The notes beneath the pieces were generated by a model. That model ran no database searches. It had not been told where the DNA came from and saw only the letters and a list, made by a program, of their open reading frames with translations. A program made the position numbers and the translations under genes. Source: Sphingobium psychrophilum (GTDB lineage: Bacteria > Pseudomonadota > Alphaproteobacteria > Sphingomonadales > Sphingomonadaceae). From it: a stretch of 64,000 nt of DNA. Below are positions 9,467-18,087 of the stretch, one piece after another; position 1 is the first letter of the stretch; every line of letters begins with the position of its first letter. Location: contig NZ_JABBFV010000002.1 of NCBI RefSeq assembly GCF_012927105.1, positions 62,001 through 126,000 of the forward strand. The letters are read 5' to 3'.

Positions 9467-12400
9467 ATGTATCGTGGATTGCACGGAGCCTGTCTCACCA
9501 TCCTGCTGGGCTTGGCGGCGGCGCAACCGGCGTTCGCCTCGCCTTCCGTCTATACGACCGCGCCGGACGAACCCCGCGCGGTGACGGTCAAAGGCGTCGG
9601 GGACGGTCGCGCCGACGATGGACCAGCGATCCAGCAGGCGATCGACAAGGCGGCGGACAAGGGCGGCGGCGGTATCGTATTCCTGCCGGCCGGCACCTAC
9701 CGCATCAGCCGGACGCTCTTCCTATGGCCCGGCGTCCGCATCTTCGGCATCGGCCAGCAACGGCCCGTCATCCTCTTGGGCATGGATACGCCGGGTTTTC
9801 AGCGCGGCGTCGCGCATATGCTGATGTTCACCGGTGCCAAGCGCCAGACCGACAAGGACAGCCCACCCGCTGCCTTCCCGCCTGCTGGCAGTGTGCCATT
9901 CAACAAGACGATCGCCGACGCCAATCCCGGCACATTCTACACCGCGCTCGGTAACATCGATTTCCGCATACTGGATGGCAATCCCGCCGCAACCGCGATC
10001 CGTTTCCATTCCGCCCAGCATAGCTTCGTCAGCCATGTCGATTTCGACATCGGGTCGGGTCTGGCGGGCCTCTATCATGTCGCGAACGAAGCGGAAGACC
10101 TCCATTTCAAGGGCGGGCGATACGGCATATTGGCGGAAAAACCTTCCCCGGCATGGCCTTTCGCGCTTGTCGACGCGACGTTCGAAGGGCAGCGCGACGC
10201 CGCTATTCGGGAGCATGAAGCCGGGCTGACGCTGGTCAATGTCGCGTTCCGCAACGTGCCGGTCGGGATCGAGATCGACCGCGGCTATGGCGACTGGCTC
10301 TGGGGTCAGGACGTGCGGTTCGAAAATGTGTCGAAGGCGGCCGTTATCATCTCGAATGAGAAAAACGTCTATACGCAGATCGGCTTCCAAAATGTCCTGG
10401 CGGCCAATACGCCTGTTTTCGCACGCTTTCGGGAAAGCGGCCGGACGGTCGCGGGCAAGGGTGCCGTCTATAAAGTCGCGTCCTTCACCCACGGCCTCAC
10501 TTTGCCGGGGCCAAGCCAGATCGGCGAATATAAGACCGATATGCAGGCGGAAAATATCGCCAGCCTGCCAGCGCCCGCCGCGCCGGCCATTCGCGCCCTG
10601 CCAGCCGTTGCGCAATGGGTCAGCGTCCGCACGCTGGGCGCGAAGGGAGACGACAGCACGGACGACACCGCCGCCATCCAGAAAGCGATCGATACCCATA
10701 AGGTGGTTTATCTGCCAGCCGGCTTCTACCGCGTCAGCGATACGCTGCGCCTGCGCCCGGACACAGTGCTGCTGGGCCTGCACCCCAGCCTGACGCAGAT
10801 CGTCCTGCCTGACGGCACGGCGGCGTGGCAGGGTGTCGGCGCGCCCAAGGCGCTGGTCGAAAGCGCGCAAGGCGGCGATGCGATCGTCGCGGGCCTCGGC
10901 CTCAACACCAACGGCGCCAATCCGCGCGCGACCGCCCTGCTGTGGAAGGCCGGCGCCAATTCCATGGTCAATGACGTGAAATTCCAGGGCGGCCATGGCA
11001 CCAACCGCTTCGACGGCAGCACGATCAACCCCTATAACAACAACGCCACGGCCGACCCTGACGCCGCGCGCCGCTGGGCCGGACAATATGCCAGCCTGTG
11101 GGTGACGCAGGGCGGCGGCGGCACCTTCGCCAATATCTGGAGCCCCAGCACCTTCGGCCATCCCGGCATCCTGATTTCTGACACGCAAACGCCCGGCCGT
11201 TTGATCCAGGCGTCGGTCGAACATCATGTCCGCAGCGAAATCACGCTCAACCGGGTCGCCAACTGGGAATTGCTGGCACCCCAGACGGAGGGAGAAGCCG
11301 GTGAGAGCGGCGATGCCGTGGCGCTGGAAATCCGCAATTCCCGCAACATTCTGGTCGCCAATTTCCATGGCTATCGCGTCACGCGCACGCGCGACCCTGC
11401 ACCTGCTGCCGTTACCCTTTATAATTCGCATGATATCCGTTTCCGCAACGTCCATGTGAACGGCGAAAGCGGCGTCGGCACCTGCGATGAAAATGGCTGT
11501 GCGACCTTCCTGCGCCTCACCAAATTCCCGTTTGAAAACGCGATCCGCGATGTGACCCACGGTCTGGATGTGCGGGAACGGGAATTTGCCGTACTCGACA
11601 TTCCCGCCAAACCAAATCCCGTGGCTCCGGCGACCTTCCTGGGCAGCAAGGTCGAAAAGCTCGCCGACGGCTTTCATTCGGCGGGCGGCGGCGCCGTGGA
11701 TGCGCAAGGGCGGCTCTATTTCATCGATCGCAAGTTCCAGCGCATCTGGCGCTGGTCTGACGCGGGCAAGCTGGAGATGGTCCGTGACGCCACGCTCGAC
11801 CCCGTCAATCTGACGGTCGACCGTTCGGGCAACCTGCTGGTCCTGTCGTCCTACGGTCGCAACGGCACGGTGTATAGTATCAAGCCCGACACGCCAGATA
11901 GCGACATCGCCATCATTCCGGCGACGCCGACCGCGTCCCATGATGGCGCGGCCACGGTGCTGCCGGTCAATTGGTGGAATAATGGCGAGTTCAAGGATCA
12001 GATCGACCCTGCGACCTATCAGTTCACCACCCTGGCCGAGATGTTTGCCCGCGACATGGCGCGGCGTAACGCGCGGGAATATGTCTCGCCTGATGGCAGC
12101 ATTGTCCTGCCGGCCTGGCGCGTTTTTGCGCAAGGACCGGCTGACCATCGCGGCCTGCGCTTCTCGGACTCGCTCGATAGTTACGGCTTCATCCAGGGGC
12201 GGTCAGGCGAGCGCATCTATGTCACCAATGGATCGGAAAACCGGACATATAGCGGCATCGTCGGCGCAGGAGGCGCGCTCGGCGACCTCAAACTCTTTGC
12301 CGAACGCGGCGGTGAGGGGGTGACCACCGACGCGCAGGGGCGCGTCTATGTCGCCAACGGCCAGGTCTTCGTCTACGACGCCAATGGCCAGGAGATCGGT

Positions 12401-12511
12401 CGCATCGATGTACCCGACCGCCCCTTGCAAATCCTGTTCGGCGGGCCGGATCGGCGCACCCTCTTCATCCTTTCGCATCACAGCGTTCATGCTGTGAAAT
12501 TGGATATGTAA
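9467..12511 (+). CDS. Second secreted twin beta-helix/gluconolactonase-like protein (paralogue)
   Basis: A 1014-aa paralogue of the 3258-6281 product with the same order: signal peptide to about residue 24 (QPAFA), beta-helix modules starting near residues 40 and 383 (GDGRADDGPAIQQAID; STDDTAAIQKAIDTHK), and a propeller from about residue 728 ending RPLQILFGGPDRRTLFILSHH. Long blocks are nearly identical between the two copies, for example the DVRFENVSKA and NEKNV segments and the LPVNWWNNGEF region. GGAG lies about 8 nt before ATG 9467; a longer frame from 9371 would begin inside the receptor gene. Differences lie mainly in inter-turn loops, suggesting related but not identical substrates. 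Confidence 0.8.
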   Translation: MYRGLHGACLTILLGLAAAQPAFASPSVYTTAPDEPRAVTVKGVGDGRADDGPAIQQAIDKAADKGGGGIVFLPAGTYRISRTLFLWPGVRIFGIGQQRPVILLGMDTPGFQRGVAHMLMFTGAKRQTDKDSPPAAFPPAGSVPFNKTIADANPGTFYTALGNIDFRILDGNPAATAIRFHSAQHSFVSHVDFDIGSGLAGLYHVANEAEDLHFKGGRYGILAEKPSPAWPFALVDATFEGQRDAAIREHEAGLTLVNVAFRNVPVGIEIDRGYGDWLWGQDVRFENVSKAAVIISNEKNVYTQIGFQNVLAANTPVFARFRESGRTVAGKGAVYKVASFTHGLTLPGPSQIGEYKTDMQAENIASLPAPAAPAIRALPAVAQWVSVRTLGAKGDDSTDDTAAIQKAIDTHKVVYLPAGFYRVSDTLRLRPDTVLLGLHPSLTQIVLPDGTAAWQGVGAPKALVESAQGGDAIVAGLGLNTNGANPRATALLWKAGANSMVNDVKFQGGHGTNRFDGSTINPYNNNATADPDAARRWAGQYASLWVTQGGGGTFANIWSPSTFGHPGILISDTQTPGRLIQASVEHHVRSEITLNRVANWELLAPQTEGEAGESGDAVALEIRNSRNILVANFHGYRVTRTRDPAPAAVTLYNSHDIRFRNVHVNGESGVGTCDENGCATFLRLTKFPFENAIRDVTHGLDVREREFAVLDIPAKPNPVAPATFLGSKVEKLADGFHSAGGGAVDAQGRLYFIDRKFQRIWRWSDAGKLEMVRDATLDPVNLTVDRSGNLLVLSSYGRNGTVYSIKPDTPDSDIAIIPATPTASHDGAATVLPVNWWNNGEFKDQIDPATYQFTTLAEMFARDMARRNAREYVSPDGSIVLPAWRVFAQGPADHRGLRFSDSLDSYGFIQGRSGERIYVTNGSENRTYSGIVGAGGALGDLKLFAERGGEGVTTDAQGRVYVANGQVFVYDANGQEIGRIDVPDRPLQILFGGPDRRTLFILSHHSVHAVKLDM

Positions 12512-12538
12512 GCGCCCGCAGTCCCCGATGCCCGTATG

Positions 12539-12585
12539 AAGGCCGCCCCATTGACGCGCAATCGGCACGTCAATGGGGCGGCCTT
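12539..12585. terminator. Strong bidirectional terminator hairpin
   Basis: A perfect 18-bp inverted repeat (arm AAGGCCGCCCCATTGACG) around an 11-nt loop sits between the stop codons of two convergent genes (12511 and 12590). The arm ends in AA/TT on either side. This position and symmetry fit a shared terminator for the beta-helix gene and the esterase gene. Confidence 0.75.
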
Positions 12586-12589
12586 ATCG

Positions 12590-13552
12590 CTATTTGCTGG
12601 CCGGTTTGAGCATCCCGTGCATGTCGAGCCAGCGCACGAAGGCATCGAACCACCCCGTGCTGGTCGTCGCCTTGGGGTACATGCCAAAGCCGTGGCCGCC
12701 GCGTTCATAGAGGTGAAATTCCACCGGGCGCTTGGCGGCGCGCCAATCGTCGATCAGCTTGAAATCGCGATCGCCGAACAGCGGATCGTCCGCCGCGATG
12801 GCCGCGAACATGGGCGGGGCGTCCTGCGGCACCGTCATACTGCCGAGCGGTCCATAGATATTGCCGATGAAGGCCGGCTTGGCGTCCGTCGTGGCCAGCG
12901 TCGTCGCCATCGTCAGCATGGCCCCTGCGGAAAAGCCGATCATGCCGATCCGGTCGGGGTCGACATGCCATTGCGCCGCACGGCTGCGAATCAGGCGAAA
13001 GGCTGCGGTGGAGTCGGCGAGTTGCGGTGCCAGATCCGTGGCCGCGTTGTTGGCAGCCGGGAGCGGGGCGCGCGCAGCGCCAGAAAACATTTCCTGCATC
13101 GATTTTTCAAAAGCGGGCATGCCGGCCGGTGTTTGTCGCAGACGATATTTGATGACGAAGGCGGCGATGCCTTTGGCGGCGAGAGCGCGCGCGACGTCAT
13201 AGCCTTCATTATCCATGGACAGCGTGCGGAAGCCACCGCCCGGCGCAACGATGATCGCCGCGCCTGACGCCTTTGCCGGGTCCGGCAGGAACGGGGTCAG
13301 CGTCGCGACGGTCACGTTGCGGGCGAAGAGGCTGCCATATTGGCGGTGCCAGCTTTCCTGCGCCGTCGCGCCGGGCAGGGGACCGGTGCCCAGTTCGATC
13401 GCGTCCGGCTGCGCCGGCGACGCGATCGGCGTCATCTTCTCCTTATCTTCCTGCGCCTGGACAAAATTCGGCATCAGGCAAGCAGCAACAGAAATCGCCA
13501 AAAGATGCTTGAGGCGAAATCGTAGCGTAACAGTCTTCATTGGCATTTTCAT
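12590..13552 (-). CDS. Exported alpha/beta-hydrolase, acetyl-esterase-like
   Basis: A 320-aa protein with a signal peptide (cleavage near residue 33, FVQA) and an alpha/beta-hydrolase fold. It shows an oxyanion strand IIVAPGGGFRTLS, nucleophile elbow GFSAG (Ser about 208), an acidic residue in AIAADDPLFGD (about 254) and His in ERGGHGFGMYP (about 286). Such enzymes remove acetyl groups from xylan or other glycans in the periplasm. The start at 13552 has AGGAGAGG upstream; earlier in-frame codons belong to the GH3 remnant. It sits downstream of the GH43 and broken GH3 genes on the same strand, consistent with hemicellulose debranching. A non-glycan esterase is possible. Confidence 0.8.
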   Translation of the reverse strand: MKMPMKTVTLRFRLKHLLAISVAACLMPNFVQAQEDKEKMTPIASPAQPDAIELGTGPLPGATAQESWHRQYGSLFARNVTVATLTPFLPDPAKASGAAIIVAPGGGFRTLSMDNEGYDVARALAAKGIAAFVIKYRLRQTPAGMPAFEKSMQEMFSGAARAPLPAANNAATDLAPQLADSTAAFRLIRSRAAQWHVDPDRIGMIGFSAGAMLTMATTLATTDAKPAFIGNIYGPLGSMTVPQDAPPMFAAIAADDPLFGDRDFKLIDDWRAAKRPVEFHLYERGGHGFGMYPKATTSTGWFDAFVRWLDMHGMLKPASK

Positions 13553-13579
13553 GGAATCTGTCCTCTCCTGACTGACGAT

Positions 13580-14026
13580 GGCGAAAGATATTGATGTTGG
13601 GCGACCAAGTGTCGAGCCCGGTGCCAATGCGGCCCAGATGCCCGGTCTGTCGCCCTAGGGAGTGGAGCGCGCGGACTTCGGTGCTGATGGCGGCCGCGAC
13701 GGTTTTGATCAGGGGGGCGTCGAAGGTTGCGGCGAGGCCGATAGGCTCGGGGAAATTGGTGGTGGGCACCGCGCCGATCGCGCCATACAGCGATTCCGTC
13801 CACCAATTATAGGCCGGAATGTCGAGACGCGGGATGGCAGGCGCGGTGTGAGCAACTGCGCGACCTTCTCATCCAGCGTGAGATTACCGACGATGGCGCG
13901 CGCCTTGGCATCGGCCTCGATCCAGACGTCATTTTTGGGGATGGCGGCTGCTTGAGCATGGGCTAGGCCTGATGTCGAAAGACACAGCATCATGCTGGCC
14001 GCGCGCAGGAAAAAGTCGGTATGCAT
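13580..14026 (-). pseudogene. Remnant of a GH3 beta-xylosidase/beta-glucosidase
   Basis: Reading from ATG 14026 (GGGGAG upstream) gives a signal peptide and NLTLDEKVAQLL, the classic N terminus of a GH3 enzyme. A one-base deletion near 13847-13853 then shifts the frame. The next frame continues APAIPRLDIPAYNWWTESLY, then VPTTNFPEPIGLAATFDAPL, and ends at DTWSPNINIF. Beyond this the sequence passes straight into the ribosome site of the esterase gene. About 150 residues of an enzyme normally several hundred residues long survive, so most of the catalytic domain, including the nucleophile region, has been deleted. Two independent lesions show that this is a dead gene. Confidence 0.85.
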
Positions 14027-14110
14027 AGTGTCTCCCCTTTGACGGAGCGCCGTTTTCCGGCGTCACCTTATTGTGGGGAAGGATCGCCTCACCTGGATGG
14101 ACGTAAAGAG

Positions 14111-14142
14111 GGGCGCGGGGAGAGGGCACTCCCCCCGCGCCC
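14111..14142 (-). terminator. GC-rich terminator hairpin downstream of the GH43 gene
   Basis: On the minus strand, GGGCGCGGGG pairs with CCCCGCGCCC around a short loop and is followed by CTCTTTA. It begins 9 bp after the GH43 stop codon and separates that gene from the GH3 remnant. The T-tract is short, so the strength is uncertain. Confidence 0.5.
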
Positions 14143-14150
14143 AGCGCGCC

Positions 14151-15284
14151 TCACTGGGCTGCGCTGTCTCTGTCGCTCTTTGCAACGAGTGGATTGATCG
14201 TCTGGATGGTGCCGTCTGGATTATAGCGCAGTTCCGTCACCTTGACATTGCGCAGGCGGGTCTGCCCAGACAGCTGCGTATCGGCATAGAATAGCCACCA
14301 GCGGCCATTCCATTCGACGATCGAATGGTGCGTCGTCCATCCCTCGACCGGCTCTAGGATACGGCCCTTGTAGGTGAACGGGCCATAGGGTGAATCGCCA
14401 ATCGCATAGGCCAGATAATGGGTGTCGCCGGTCGAGTAGCTGAAATAATATTTGCCCTTATATTTGTGCATCCAGGACGCTTCGAAGAAGCGGCGATCAT
14501 GGTCGCCGCCCAGCAACGGCTTGCCCTTCTCGTCCACGATCTGCACCGCCTTGGGCGTTTCGGTGAATTCCAGCATGTCGCCCGTCAGCTTGGCGACGCG
14601 CGGCGCGAGTGCGGGCTTGTCGTCCTGACCCAAGTCGGTCTTCGACCCATCGGCATCATATTTTCCATCGACATTGCGTTGGAGCTGCCCGCCCCAAATG
14701 CCGCCGAAATAGACATAGCTCTGTCCGTCATCGTCGGTGAAGACGGCCGGGTCGATCGAATAGCTGCCCTTGATCGGCTGGGGCTGCGCCTTGAACGGAC
14801 CCATCGGGTTCTTCGATGTCGCCACGCCAATGCGGAAGGCGCCTTCCTTGTCCTTGGCCGGGAAGTAGAGATAATAGGTGCCGTTCTTGTAGGCGGCATC
14901 GGGCGCCCACATCTGCTTGTCGGCCCAGGGCACATCCTTGACGCCCAGGGCGACCGGTCCGACCGTCACCGGCCCGCCAACCTTGTCCATCGACAGGATG
15001 CGATAGTCGCGCATCTCGAAATGCGCGCCCAGATCGTCTTCGGGCGTCGGTCCGTCAATATCATGGCTGGGATAGACGTAGATTTTGCCGTTCCATACAT
15101 GTGCGGACGGGTCGGCGGTAAATATGTCTTTCACCAAGGGTTGAGACAGATATTCGGCTGCGTCGCGTCTGCTGTCGCTGGCTTCCTGTGCTTTATTTTC
15201 TGGCTGCGCCGATGGTTGGCACGCGGTCGCGAGCAAGGCTGTGGTAAGCGCAAGCGGTGCCAGTTTTCGCAATGACATGGGCAT
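14151..15284 (-). CDS. GH43 glycoside hydrolase lipoprotein
   Basis: A 377-aa protein whose N terminus ends in a lipobox, LLATAC with Cys22, so it is predicted to be lipid-anchored. The five-bladed GH43 propeller shows the three expected acidic positions: Asp58 in FTADPSAHVWNGKIYVYPSH, Asp178 in SYSIDPAVFTDDDGQ, and Glu268 in RRFFEASWMHKYKGKYY. GH43 enzymes are arabinofuranosidases or beta-xylosidases acting on arabinoxylan or arabinan. AGGAGAGG precedes ATG 15284 (a second ATG lies two codons in). The upstream region carries the palindrome at 15330-15341. It is the only glycosidase of the GH43/GH3 pair still intact. Confidence 0.88.
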   Translation of the reverse strand: MPMSLRKLAPLALTTALLATACQPSAQPENKAQEASDSRRDAAEYLSQPLVKDIFTADPSAHVWNGKIYVYPSHDIDGPTPEDDLGAHFEMRDYRILSMDKVGGPVTVGPVALGVKDVPWADKQMWAPDAAYKNGTYYLYFPAKDKEGAFRIGVATSKNPMGPFKAQPQPIKGSYSIDPAVFTDDDGQSYVYFGGIWGGQLQRNVDGKYDADGSKTDLGQDDKPALAPRVAKLTGDMLEFTETPKAVQIVDEKGKPLLGGDHDRRFFEASWMHKYKGKYYFSYSTGDTHYLAYAIGDSPYGPFTYKGRILEPVEGWTTHHSIVEWNGRWWLFYADTQLSGQTRLRNVKVTELRYNPDGTIQTINPLVAKSDRDSAAQ

Positions 15285-15329
15285 GCCTGTCCTCTCCTGT
15301 TATGCGACAATCATTTTATTGGGTTAATA

Positions 15330-15341
15330 GATAGCGCTATC
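15330..15341. promoter_or_regulatory. Perfect palindrome GATAGCGCTATC, LacI-type operator candidate
   Basis: A 12-bp perfect palindrome in the divergent region between the GH43 gene and the truncated exported gene, sharing the core TAGCGCTA with the site at 244-255. A half site GATAGCG recurs at 15429-15435, just before the ribosome site of the truncated gene. The placement fits repression of both divergent genes. Confidence 0.55.
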
Positions 15342-15455
15342 ATGAATTTCGCGCAATCCCCGTCATGCAGCTTGTGCCGCGAATAAATCTGATTATAAAA
15401 TCTCTGAAAATAAGCGTCATGTCTATTTGATAGCGCAAACAAGGAGGGGATTGCC

Positions 15456-15626
15456 ATGCGTCGAAGGCTCACTGTAGCGACGAGCATCGGGATAATGTTG
15501 AGCAGCGCCAGCAGCTTTGCGATCGCGCAAGAGGATGGCGCGCTGCGTCTGAATCACAAGGGCTATTTCGAAGGCCCTGCTGATCTGCCCCCACCGAGTG
15601 GACCGATTGGTTTGTTAGTGCATTAA
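15456..15626 (+). pseudogene. Truncated exported protein cut by an insertion element
   Basis: Good ribosome site AAGGAGGGG and ATG at 15456, followed by a typical signal peptide (MRRRLTVATSIGIMLSSASS, then FAIA) and the start of a mature domain, LRLNHKGYFEGP. The frame then runs into what looks like an IS end at about 15581 and stops at 15626, giving only 56 residues. I cannot name the original family from so short a piece; position and operator sites suggest a secreted glycan-active enzyme controlled with GH43. Confidence 0.65.
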
Positions 15627-15970
15627 GCTCATCGCCGCCATATCCGGGTGGAGGTGGAGCGAAGCGGAACCGGAGGCCGGATATGGCGGTGTTGCCGTTT
15701 CCGGGGCCGGTGGTCGATAGCCCAGGCTGCTATGCGGGCGGACGCTGTTGTAATGCTGCCGCGCGACGATCAACGCCAGGCACTCCCTGCTGGCATCGTC
15801 GATGATCGTCAAAATGCGGAACTTGCGCCCGTCATGCGTGCGCCCTTCGACGAAGTCGTAGGCCCATACATGAACTGGATATTCGGACCGCAGGCGGATA
15901 CAGGATCCGTCGTTGAGCCATAGGCGTCCGCGCTTTGCGCGCTTTATCCGCCATACCCAATCTGGCAAAA
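15581..15970 (-). mobile_element. Remnant of an IS3-family insertion sequence
   Basis: The minus-strand frame 15615-15968 encodes the OrfB integrase core of an IS3-type element: KRGRLWLNDGSCIRL, PVHVWAYDFVEGRTHDGRKF, IDDASRECLAL, then directly HYNSVRPHSSLGYRPPAPE. In intact relatives roughly 75-80 residues lie between the ECLA and HYN motifs, including the second Asp and the Glu of the DDE triad. The element is therefore internally deleted in frame and cannot transpose. The left end probably starts at TGATCTGCCCCC (15581-15592). The right end is not clear. It interrupts the exported gene beginning at 15456. Confidence 0.8.
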
Positions 15971-16088
15971 GTTATGGGGCTGCCCCTGGCAAAATATGAA
16001 GACATCCGACATGCATCCCTATTCGCCTTGCAAGCTGGCGAAGATAGTCGATCATGCGTTTCATGATCCAAAGCGCCCATGAGGTTCT

Positions 16089-16799
16089 ATGATATTCGAC
16101 GATTTCCTGCGCCATCGACGCAAGGAGCAAATTCTTCCGGAAGATCGGGCGGCGCTCGAAGCGTCGGTTGGCGAGGTCCGGTCTGTGCCCGCGCGGATGA
16201 CCCTGGTGCGAAAGGATGAAAGGGTGCATTTCAGCACCTATCTCATAGAGGGTCTCATCTGCCGCTACATGGATGACCGGGAAGGGTTGCGGCAGCTTGT
16301 TGCCGTTCATGTGCCGGGCGATTTCGTCGATCTCCACGCTTATCCGCTCAAGCATCTCGATCATGATGTCGCGACCCTGACGGCGTGCAAGATTGCGACG
16401 GTGCCGCATAGAAATCTCGACATCGTGATGCGCGAGCGACCGGAACTGGCCAAGTTTTTGTGGTTCAGCACGCTTCTCGACGCGGCGATGCATCGCGAAT
16501 GGATTTTTCGTCTCGGCCGCCTAAATGCCATGGCGCGTGTCGGACATTTTTTCTGCGAAATCGAAGCGAAGCTGCGAGCGGTCGGCCTGAGCGATGGTGC
16601 CAGCTTCGAACTTGCCATGACCCAGAATGATCTGGGAGAAGCCTGCGGCATCACGCCTGTACATATGAACCGCATGCTGCGCATGTTGAAGGAGCAAGGC
16701 CTGTTGCAGATGCGGGCCGGTCAGGTTCAGCTACTGGACAGGCCTGCGCTCGCGCGCCTTAGCGAATTTGATCCGTCCTATCTGTTCATTGATGAATAG
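16089..16799 (+). CDS. Crp/Fnr-family transcriptional regulator
   Basis: A 236-aa regulator with an N-terminal cyclic-nucleotide-binding-like barrel (about residues 20-130, including VPGDFVDLHAYPL) and a C-terminal winged HTH (about 170-215, LAMTQNDLGEACGITPVHMN). No cysteine cluster typical of iron-sulfur FNR is visible, and the cAMP-contacting pattern was not recognised, so the effector is unknown. It precedes a small protein, a transglutaminase-like gene and catalase on the same strand, which hints at a stress role. It starts just right of the IS remnant and appears intact. Confidence 0.85.
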   Translation: MIFDDFLRHRRKEQILPEDRAALEASVGEVRSVPARMTLVRKDERVHFSTYLIEGLICRYMDDREGLRQLVAVHVPGDFVDLHAYPLKHLDHDVATLTACKIATVPHRNLDIVMRERPELAKFLWFSTLLDAAMHREWIFRLGRLNAMARVGHFFCEIEAKLRAVGLSDGASFELAMTQNDLGEACGITPVHMNRMLRMLKEQGLLQMRAGQVQLLDRPALARLSEFDPSYLFIDE

Positions 16800-16855
16800 C
16801 GTCAGGAACTCCAACCGATTGCTTTCCGTTTAGGAGGGCAGCGATAGGAGAGTGT

Positions 16856-17035
16856 ATGTCGACCCCAGCTATTCAGGACATGGCGGGCAAAGCGATTGCG
16901 GAAGAAGGCATGGTCCTCCTCGACGGGCCGGACGGCGTCGCGGTCACCATGACCGCCGACGCGGCGGAGGGAACCGGCAAGGCGCTCATTCGCGCGGCGG
17001 ACAAAGCGCGAAGCCAAATGGCGAAACCGGACTGA
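16856..17035 (+). CDS. Small 59-aa hypothetical protein
   Basis: ATG 16856 follows TAGGAGAG and opens a 59-codon frame: MSTPAIQDMAGKAIAEEGMV, then LLDGPDGVAVTMTADAAEGT, ending QMAKPD. The product is soluble, acidic in its middle and basic near the C terminus, with no membrane segment or metal motif. I do not recognise a family. The good ribosome site, clean coding pattern and position between a Crp/Fnr regulator and a transglutaminase-like gene support a real gene. Confidence 0.65.
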   Translation: MSTPAIQDMAGKAIAEEGMVLLDGPDGVAVTMTADAAEGTGKALIRAADKARSQMAKPD

Positions 17036-17185
17036 CGCCACTCGGCACGCCGCCGTAATCGTCATGATCTCGATCAATCGGCGGAACCTTCACGCCAGAA
17101 GATCGCTCCACTGATGCCATGGTGCAGGTCGGTTCAGCCGATCTGGACGAATGGCGGCAGCGTAATCATGATATGGAATTCGCAC

Positions 17186-18028
17186 ATGCTCATTCGTGCC
17201 GGGTATGATCTTGTTTTTGCGGCCTATGCGCCAACGCAGATGATTACGATGTTGAGCGTCCGACCCTCGCGTCTGGTTGATCTGAAGACGCCGCATCGCA
17301 TTGTTAACGATCGCGGCCTTGAACTGGTCGATAGTCATGACGCCTACGGGAATATCTGCACGCGCTTTCTTCTCCAGCCGGGGATGACCCGGCTGTCATG
17401 CGACTTCATCATAGCCGATAGCGGTGACGTCGATCGTCAGAGCCCGGCCGCACACCAACATGACATTGATGCCCTGCCGGCCGACGCGCTGACGTTCCTA
17501 GCCGGCAGCCGCTATTGCGAAACCGACCTTTTGTCCGGCGTGGCCTGGGGCATGTTCGGTCATATCCCTTCAGGCTGGCAGCGCGTCCAGGCGATCGTCG
17601 ATTTTGTGCACAACCATCTGACCTATGGCTATTGCTACGCGCGATCGACCAGGACGGCGTGGGAAGCCTATCAGGAGCGGGTCGGCGTATGTCGCGATTT
17701 CGCCCATTTGGCTGTGGCCTTGTGTCGATGCATGAATATCCCGGCACGCTATTGCAGCGGTTATCTAGGCGACATTGGCGTCGATCCTGTGGATGTCGCG
17801 ATGGATTTTCACGCCTGGTTCGAAGTCTATCTTGGCGGCGAATGGCACAGTTTCGATGCCCGACATCGCGTGCCTCGGATTGGACGCATCCTGATGGCGT
17901 GCGGCCGTGACGCCGCCGACACGGCGCTGACGACCGCGTTTGGACCGGTGCAACTCGTCGGGTTCAAGGTCCATACCGACGAAATCGAGTCCGCCCTTGA
18001 TCGGGGCGAAGATCGCATGGCGGCCTGA
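17186..18028 (+). CDS. Transglutaminase-like cysteine protein
   Basis: A 280-aa protein with an N-terminal bacterial transglutaminase-associated domain ([20 protein letters not shown] onward) and a C-terminal transglutaminase core. The likely triad is Cys169 in [15 protein letters not shown], His209 in [10 protein letters not shown] and Asp224 in SFDARH. Members are usually proteases or amidases rather than protein cross-linkers; the substrate here is unknown. I chose ATG 17186 because the family typically begins MLIRxGY; ATG 17168 is the alternative. No signal peptide is present. It lies 59 bp upstream of catalase and may share its transcript. Confidence 0.82.
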   Translation: MLIRAGYDLVFAAYAPTQMITMLSVRPSRLVDLKTPHRIVNDRGLELVDSHDAYGNICTRFLLQPGMTRLSCDFIIADSGDVDRQSPAAHQHDIDALPADALTFLAGSRYCETDLLSGVAWGMFGHIPSGWQRVQAIVDFVHNHLTYGYCYARSTRTAWEAYQERVGVCRDFAHLAVALCRCMNIPARYCSGYLGDIGVDPVDVAMDFHAWFEVYLGGEWHSFDARHRVPRIGRILMACGRDAADTALTTAFGPVQLVGFKVHTDEIESALDRGEDRMAA

Positions 18029-18087
18029 CGCCTTACCATTCCCCCCGCATCCCACCACACATCCTGAGCAACAACGAGGAAAATACC

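Noticed and set aside
7309..12148. Very long minus-strand open frames opposite the TonB receptor and second beta-helix gene
   Set aside because: They mirror the plus-strand genes in a GC-rich genome, are rich in Arg/His/Gln/Asp without domain patterns, and have no ribosome sites.
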